Assembly: GCA_030522415.1 (NCBI GenBank)
Contig: CM060108.1
Span: 37,234,756-37,298,755 of the forward strand
Origin: Channallabes apus
Taxonomy: Eukaryota > Chordata > Actinopteri > Siluriformes > Clariidae
DNA: 64,000 nt
Direction of reading: 5' to 3'
Part shown: piece by piece, positions 22,100 through 64,000 of the stretch
Layout: each line of letters opens with the position of its first letter
Numbering within the stretch: position 1 is the stretch's first letter
Made by a program: the position numbers and the translations under genes
The notes under the pieces: model-generated
What the model was told of the DNA's origin: nothing
Seen by the model: only the letters and a program-made list of their open reading frames with translations
Databases searched by the model: none

Positions 22100-22850
22100 T
22101 ATTAGTACCACGTAATTCTGAAATCATTGACTGAAGGAAAACTGCAGTGCTACTAATAAACAGCAGGTGGCAGCAGGGCTTCACCTCTTCTCATTGCTAC
22201 TTGTATAAAAAGTGTGTTTCTGGGGCAGCAACCTTAAGGCCATTAAGTCATTAAGGCCAATGAAATAAAAATTACTCTATTATATTTACTCTGAGGTGTC
22301 TGGCATTCTTTACTTTTTTTTCTATTTACAAAAAAAGTTTTGGTAATGGTGTGACTGTCCTGAGAGAGAAATGTCACTGCAAATAAATACAGAATGGTAT
22401 TCCATCTGATCACCTTTATCCCAGTATGACTCGTTTTTAATCTTGACAGAACAAATGAAAAAATATATATTATATTGTATATAAATATATAAGGATATAT
22501 ATTTTATATAGGATATACTGTTTTGTATTCTATGCTATCCATATATCATAGAATACAAACCACTGCTCTGGCTCCAGGGGGCGCTGTATCATGGCTGCCA
22601 TTGCACTGACATGCAAAGCACTAGGCTTTAATGTGATAGTGACACATAAAAGCTTCTTCTTTTGAAATAAGAAAACATGTCAGCTCATATTATCAGTTTG
22701 GATTATAGACTAGAAGGTCACAGGTTCACAGGCACGGTATCATGGCTGCAACTGCTCGGAAATGCAAAGAAAAGGCTTTCACTGTGCTGTATATGTGACA
22801 AAAAAAAGGCCTTTTCTTTTGAAGTAAACATGGCAACTCCATCAGGCATT
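22100..22850. other. FAAH2-TESK2 intergenic DNA with a diverged duplicated block
   Basis: 22590-22668 ('tatcatggctgccattgcac') and 22738-22822 ('tatcatggctgcaactgctc') are diverged copies of one segment. No coding capacity. Confidence 0.4.
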
Positions 22851-22856
22851 GTTTAT

Positions 22857-23040
22857 ACCTTTACATTTATGGTAGACACCATTGTCTAGAGCAAAGTACA
22901 TTTTTATTTCATTATACTGTACAGTTGAGGATTAAGAGCCTCGCTCAAGGGCCCAACAGTGGTAGCTTGGTGGTGCTGGTGACTAGTGACTTTCTGATCC
23001 ATAGTCCATTACCTTATCCACTAAGCTACTTCTGACCCTA
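22857..23040 (-). repeat. tRNA-derived SINE, inverted copy
   Basis: Complement of the 53188-53389 family: 'cgctcaagggcccaacagtg' and 'ccttatccactaagctactt'. Confidence 0.6.
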
Positions 23041-23357
23041 TAGATAAATGTTTTGCAATGGTGGATCAGGTCAGATAGCCTTCTTCGTTTTTTTTCCAAA
23101 AAATTCTTGTTCTGCTAAACCTAAACTAGTTGTATTGTGAATTGTGGCTGCCAGGCTGCTTCTGCAACCAGTATCTTCAACACTCCCCTCGTTGGAAAAG
23201 GCATAAGTAAATAAGATAAACATATATTTGTGATATGAGTGAAATGCATGTTATTGAGGAATAAGTGTGTGTAAAACATGCTGTACATACCTGAATAAAA
23301 AAGAAAAAAAATGTGTTATCAAGAGATGGCTGTACATTTAAGCCAGTAACATACTGT

Positions 23358-23491
23358 ACATTATTAACCTCGGGGAAGCATGTTTCCCAGAACCCACACT
23401 TTGTTCCATCTGGGACCAGCAGTCTGCAGGTGCTCGTCTTCACTCTCACAAGCCCACTGGGATCCTCAAGTGTCTCAGACAGCTGGGAGCT
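23358..23491 (-). other. Orphan exon-like open segment
   Basis: Minus strand, acceptor-like ttttcctaaag at 23492 and donor-like CCCGAG|GTTAAT. The open reading (LSETLEDPSGLVRVKTSTCR, then a Cys/Trp-rich run ending GFWETCFPE) is protein-like in composition. I do not recognise it. It could be a repeat-derived fragment or a stray exon of a gene outside the models given. Confidence 0.25.
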
Positions 23492-23699
23492 TTAGGAAAA
23501 GGAAAAACACTTACCCTGCATACACACACTATTCACATCCATTTACAAACTTACACTCTATATTTATTTGATATCAACAACTAATCACTAGTTAGACGCA
23601 AGTTTAACACTCCACAGTAACTAACAGACATGCAGTAACATATCCGATGAACCAAAATAAAACCTGCGGTTCTCAACGCCTAGAGGAGGATTTTAATGA

Positions 23700-24600
23700 G
23701 CTCTGAGTATTTGCATCTGTCGTGTTTTAATAAGAGGGCAAATATCAAGAGAAAGCAAAATTTTATTTAACACATGGTATCTTTATTTTGCAGTTAGGTC
23801 TGGTTTGGCATCCCACTTCCCGTTTGTGTAGACTCTAAATTGCTTCGTACAATGCCAAAATGTTATCTGTGAGTCAACAGTTTTAGCACTTCACAATATG
23901 TGGTTTGCAAAACGCTTTCGCAATATTCTCTTGCAACTCCTGATATTGCAGAAGTGATTCGTCTAACTTTAGGACAGTTTTTGTTTATTTCTTTTCTCTG
24001 ACCTTTTCGATCAAAACACTGCACTGATGTGGAAACGTCAACTTTAAAGGACATCAGATCTGCATCTGGAGCCCATCTCCATTCTGACATGTCTCCAAAA
24101 TAGAAACTATTTTACAGCTGGTAAATAAGTGAACAGTATTCTTTAATAATTTATACCTGATTGCTAAGTCCACACAATGGTGTCACTGTAGCATTACGTT
24201 TCTCACGTTGCTTTTATAAGCTACCGAGCCATGAATAAGCAGGCCGACAAAGCAGACATTAATAATACAACGTGGTCATGGCACAGAACAGGGAGATACT
24301 ACTTATCCATGTGCACTTTGAATGATGACCTTGAGCAATATACCAGGGCTAAAGTATTGCATTGTTGTGTTATAATCTAAGGAATGTGGATATGAGGTGA
24401 TATATAGCAGTACACTATTGACTAATCCATCAACATGCTCTTCTCTCTCAAACTTGCTTGCATGCAGCACAATTTCTTGTCACGAGCTGAGTAAGTGTCC
24501 ATTTGGACCCTTGTATGATGACTGAAGCAGTATTTTTGGTTGGTGAACAGTGTATGAAGCTTACCTCTGATATACTCATACCACATACACTATGATGTCA
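23700..24600. other. Intergenic, nothing recognised
   Basis: A 75-codon minus-strand frame (23863-24090) has no recognisable domain. Confidence 0.4.
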
Positions 24601-24604
24601 GTTT

Positions 24605-24900
24605 CACTACTGTGCTGAGATTGATTCGAGGCTCCACCTGTGTGCAGATCCTGACGCCTGCGTGCTACCATTACCTGCGAATGGAGTTTGTGGTCAACTC
24701 GCTGCCACTCTTCACGCTGCTCAAATGTTCCGGCAGATATGTTATTACCTCATTGTATGACATAAAAGGGGAAGATGGTCCCAACCAAACACTGGCCAGT
24801 CAGACAGCACCAAATTCCTGGGTGTCCACCTGGAGAAGAACCTCACCTGGTCCCTCAACACAAGCTCTCTGCACAAGAAAGCCCAACACCATCTTTTCTA
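24605..24900 (+). mobile_element. LINE/repeat-derived fragment
   Basis: 24790-24900 reads DSTKFLGVHLEKNLTWSLNT then HKKAQ, the conserved segment after the reverse transcriptase core in Rex/L2-type LINEs. The preceding text (VQILTPACYHYLRMEF) is another widespread fish repeat. It is followed by (GATA)n. Confidence 0.55.
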
Positions 24901-24911
24901 TATATATATAT

Positions 24912-24991
<80 letters not shown>
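24900..24991. repeat. (TA)n then (GATA)n microsatellite
   Basis: Seven TA units run directly into about 19 GATA units. Confidence 0.95.
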
Positions 24992-24992
<1 letters not shown>

Positions 24993-25289
24993 AAGTGACA
25001 AATTAGCAGTAATTGTGTACTGTTGGTTTACCTAAAAATATTGGGTTAAACTTTTTTCTTTCAACTTCAGCTTTTTCTCCTTCCTTGTGTGGGTTTCCTC
25101 CAGGTCATCTGGTTTTCTCAGACCCTGAAAAGGGATTCTGAAAGATTGATCAATTATTCCTAACTGAATGTGGAAGTGTGTGCTGTGAACTGACATCTGC
25201 TCCACGGTGTGTTTCCGCTTCATGTTTAATATTCCTGCCATACAGTATGCTCAGGATTCACTACAACCTTGATTAGTAAAAGGGACTTA

Positions 25290-26400
25290 CTGAATATTCA
25301 TTCATTCATCTTCTATAACACTTATCCTGTACAGGGTCACAAGGGATCTGAACACTATCCCAGGAGACCTTGGGCACATGACAAACTGGACAAGGTGCCA
25401 ATCCATCACCACATTATGGACAGTTTGTGAATGCCAATCAGCCTAATCTACATGTCTTTGGACTGGAGGAGGAAACCCACCATTCATGGTCAGAACAGCA
25501 CACAGATCTACAGACAGGAATTAAACCATTGTCCATAGGGGTGCGAGGCGACTGTGCTGACACTATCTGCCGAAGACAAATTCATTATTTTTATCAAGAG
25601 AAAGCCATATATGTCTATATCATTGCTTCATACTGATATAGTTTACACATATATATATATATATATTTTTTAATACTCTATTCTCAATCATTGTCCATAG
25701 CACTTCATCCTGTGTACAGGGTCATGGTGGGCCTAAAGCCTATCCCAGTAGACTTAGGGCATGAGGCATGGTGCCAATCCATTGCAAGGGCACTCACACA
25801 TATACACACACTCACAATTTCATTCACACACTACTTGCAAATTGAGGATGCCAATTTAGACTGTGGGAGGAAACCTGGAAGAAAATGCAAACTCCACACA
25901 CACACAGTTGGGAATCAAACTCGGACCCTGGAGGAGCAAGGTGACAGTGCTAACCACTACGCCACCATGCTGCCTTTACTAAAGATAAATTCATTATTTT
26001 TTATCAACAGAAAGTTGTATATGTATATATCATTGCTTCATACTGATATAATTTACCCAGATGTTTTTTAATACTCTCTCACTCACTCACTCACTCATCA
26101 TCATAGTCTATACTGCTTATCGTGGGGGGACTTGGAGCATAAGGCAGGGCACACTCTGGACGCAGAGCCACTCCATCACAGGGATACACAAACATTCACA
26201 CACTACAGGTACTACATCATGTCTTTGGAATGTGGGAGGAAACTGGAGTACCCCGAGGAAACCCACCAAGTAAGGGGAGAACATGCAAACTCCACACACA
26301 CACACCAATCATGGGAACCTAACCTACGAACACAGAGGTGCAAGGCGACCGTGCTAAGCACTAAGCCACTGTGCTTAATAGAGCTTACAGTACAGTATAT
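25290..26400 (-). repeat. Tandem duplication of a SINE-like unit, about 409-bp period
   Basis: Three inverted copies of the 7690-8043 repeat follow each other (about 25300, 25690 and 26090). The spacer 'aaattcattattttt...catactgatata' is also repeated (25575 and 25984), so SINE plus flank was duplicated rather than inserted three times. Confidence 0.6.
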
Positions 26401-26579
26401 TGGTTTTCTTCAGCACTCTGTTCTCTCTTAATAATAATAAGTGTACTATATTTACTGTGTGTGTGTAGTTTGTACACTTTTCTTTTGCATTGCATTGTGG
26501 GATTTCAGAAGTGCACTGGGCTAAATATCTTAATCAGTTAATAGTACAAAGTACGAAATAAAGTACACACTGGACTGGA

Positions 26580-27535
26580 GCACTCGACAGCAGGCTGGAT
26601 CACGCCTTCTGCCTGTTAGCGCGCTTTTCATGCAGGTAAAGAACTGCTGTGGGCTTGGCCACGCCCACTCGGCTGCACTCGCGGCCAATCAGGCCTCAGC
26701 GCCACTTTACACTCATTTCCTGATGTTATTGGCGCAGCGCGCGAGCGGGCGGTGTGTGAACGCGGACGCCGCCGGAGTTCGTGATTATTCTCGGCTAACA
26801 CACGCGCAGACTGCGGAAAGGTAAAACACGGGGTTTATATATGTTGCGGTGTTTACACTGTAGGCCACACCGCTGCCGTATGTGTGTGTGTGTGTGTGTG
26901 TGTGTAGCCGGGCTCGGAGTCACCGGAGCAGCTCGCGCCCTGCTTACTAACACTCATGCATCATTCATTTTGTAGTGCGCGTGCGGTGTGATCTGTGTGC
27001 TGTCACGTAGACTCTACACCGAGCTGCCAGAGTGACAGTAGCATCAACACTTGCGCGTTAAACCTCACCGAATATGCCGCATTGAGAGAGCACCGAGTCT
27101 AAAGAAGGGCATGCAGTGAGAGAGAGAGAGAGAGAGTGTGTGTGCGTGTGCGCGCGTGCTGATTGACTGACTAAAAATCTGCAGTGAACTTCTTGTGTGT
27201 GTTTTCAGTGTGCTGTCTGCAGGATAGCAGTGCAGCGAGGAGAGTAAATGAAGTGTATGCACGGTGGTGCACCAGATCTGAAGGTTGGCCCGAGGCTTTG
27301 CACCGCGTTTGTGGATGTGTGCAGGACGTGTGCGAGGGAGTGAATCAATCGATCCGACAGCCAGAGAGAGAGAGAGAGAAGCTCTGTACCCGGGATTAAT
27401 GCCCTCCTGCAGCTCTGCATGTCCGTAGCCTGTGTTCGCGCGCGGCTCCGAGTTTCTGCGCAGGACGATCAGGGCGAGCGCTGAGAAATGTAAACACTGG
27501 CAGTGTGTGCGTGTGTCCCAGAGAGTGTGTGAGGG
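26580..27535 (+). promoter_or_regulatory. tesk2: TESK2 CpG-rich promoter and 5' UTR
   Basis: CpG density rises sharply here. A CCACGCCCA GC/KLF-type box is at 26659-26667 and a CCAAT box at 26685-26689. An inferred non-coding exon 1 ends at 26820 (GGAAAG|GTAAAA) and an acceptor tgtgttttcag at 27208 would begin the exon carrying the ATG. (TG)n at 26881-26906 lies in that small intron. No transcript evidence. Confidence 0.55.
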
Positions 27536-62478
<34,943 letters not shown>

Positions 62479-62708
62479 TGACGAACCGCATGAGAGAGGA
62501 CACTGCACATTTATCTTATGCCTTAAAACCTGCTGCTGTTGCACATTTCTTGGAGAAAAAAAAAGTGTTGATGAATTGCGCAGGGGCTTTGTGGGATGTT
62601 ATTAATTTTGCCCAGTGAGTTTGCTCCTTTGTTTAACATAATTGTTATGCCCTTCTGTGGGTTTAATGAACACTTTCTTAAGGAAAGAGAATATTGTAAA
62701 AAAAAAAG

Positions 62709-62718
62709 AATAAATAAA
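62709..62718 (+). terminator. tesk2: TESK2 candidate polyadenylation signal
   Basis: Two overlapping AATAAA hexamers (62709-62714 and 62713-62718), 231 bp after the stop. A further AATAAA at 63154-63159 would give a longer 3' UTR. Confidence 0.5.
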
Positions 62719-63569
62719 ACATGTCGATTGCACAGCTGAGCTGTTGATAATAAGTATATCATTAGGAGGTGCTGCGCATTGTGTACCTAACTATGCCTGT
62801 GTATTTAAAGAAAGAGAGATCTGTTGTAAATTATTTTATTTTCTGTACGGTCTTTATTGCCTTGCTTTTCTGTAACGGCACCTGAGAAGTCTATATATGA
62901 AAACGAATGTTCTAGATTGTTTTTGAAAAGAATAAGATGTACGTTTGTTTAAATGTTATTTTATTAAGGAAATTAAATTGCATTAAAATATGAAACATGA
63001 TTTGTGTTTAAAGTTGCTTGATTCCACTAGAGAGGGCTGTTGTCTGTCTGCGTGTGTCTCGTGATCTCTCTCTCTCTCTCTCTCTCTCGTCTGTCTCTCT
63101 CTGTCTGTCTCTGTCTCTTGTCTGTTGCGCGATTGTGTTCTTAAGGTGAGCTTAATAAACCCCTCCACTCTTCTACTGGTAAGTACTGTAGAGAGAGATT
63201 CTTTCAGTAAAAAAATAATAATAATAAGTGACACCTTAGTTGTGTATTATGGCTGAGGTTAATGTTGAGGAATCCATTTAATGGCCGTTTAATGTCCGGA
63301 TCTATTTTCAATTTCAGTTGTTGTAATGTTGGATGCTCCTCTAATCTTGTCGGTGATTTCTTTCCTGCTAAACACAGGTACATTTATTTCTTTAGTTCTC
63401 TAAATATATATATATATATATAGATATAGATATGTGTATGTATATGTGTGTGTGTGTGTGTGTGGTGTGTGTATATATACATATCAAGCTATAAAACTGG
63501 CTTTAGATGAGGTTAAAAAGGATGCTTAGATATGCATTTGATTGATTGTCTGTATGTGTGTGTATACAA

Positions 63570-63614
<45 letters not shown>

Positions 63615-64000
63615 CACATACATGCATATACACACACACATATATAATGTGATATGTATGCGTGCTAGGGCCCTCATTATCTTCATGCACTACTCATGTG
63701 AGTGTTAAGGATTTAGGCTGTTCTCTGCACTGGAGCTGTTCTGATGTCAACACCACTATGACAACCTTCACTGTCCAAGCAAAGGCTCAAGGGTGGGTGG
63801 GTTTTCAACACTATCTCTCTCTCTTTCACACACACACACCTACACACTCGACCTGTTGGCCACAGTTTCAGTTTTACACAGAATATGATTTGGTGATATT
63901 CTGTGAAACTACTAAATATCTCAACTATTCAGAAACCTGAATGCACTTTAGAGGTGACTGGTATGAAAGTGTATAAGAAGCGCACCCGCTTCTGCATGCA
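62719..64000. other. Downstream flank of TESK2
   Basis: (CT)n at 63068-63090, (TG)/(TA) runs at 63400-63480 and 63577-63611. No second gene start was recognised. Confidence 0.5.

Noticed and set aside
24900..24991. Regular short-spaced repeats considered as a possible CRISPR or satellite array
   Set aside because: Pure GATA microsatellite without spacers.

Overview
This window is nuclear DNA from a vertebrate, almost certainly a teleost fish. Genes are split into short exons with GT-AG introns, the DNA between them is AT-rich and full of (TG)n, (TA)n and (CT)n microsatellites, and the dispersed repeats are of fish type: Tc1/mariner, hAT, tRNA-derived SINEs, and LINEs of the L1, L2/Rex and I/Nimb kinds. 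A siluriform or related ostariophysan is a guess. Nothing prokaryotic is present (no operons, CRISPR arrays or attachment sites).

Layout. (1) About 470-6,783, minus strand: a small multi-exon gene whose C-terminal half resembles shootin-1 (coiled coil, Pro-rich tract, a short 'MDEIMEIIKKG' helix motif, a basic RRRR segment). The best N-terminal exon candidate, 6643-6783, is a diverged copy of FAAH2 exon 1. (2) 7,150-13,500: transposon graveyard with a hAT transposase tail, a SINE, a complete but dead Tc1 element with target-site duplications (8674-10213) and an L2-like reverse transcriptase remnant. (3) 14,127-21,887, minus strand: a complete 11-exon FAAH2 gene (522 codons) with the Lys-Ser-Ser catalytic triad. 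(4) 21,888-27,535: a 5.6 kb head-to-head intergenic region with a ZNF143-like motif, SINEs, a tandem duplication and a CpG-rich promoter. (5) 27,536-62,478, plus strand: a complete 10-coding-exon TESK2 gene (657 codons) with a 20 kb first coding intron packed with repeats. (6) 62,479-64,000: TESK2 3' UTR and flank.

FAAH2 (membrane fatty-acid amide hydrolase) and TESK2 (cofilin kinase) are functionally unrelated. In human, as I recall, TESK2 lies next to CCDC163, which makes the minus-strand coiled-coil gene a possible CCDC163 relative; this was not tested. The most unusual observation is that the preserved FAAH2-exon-1-like exon is splice-phase compatible with the shootin-like exons, so the gene at 470-6,783 may be a chimera with a captured hydrophobic N-terminus. 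Exon boundaries were assigned by hand from splice signals, phase and family resemblance; no alignment or RNA data were available.
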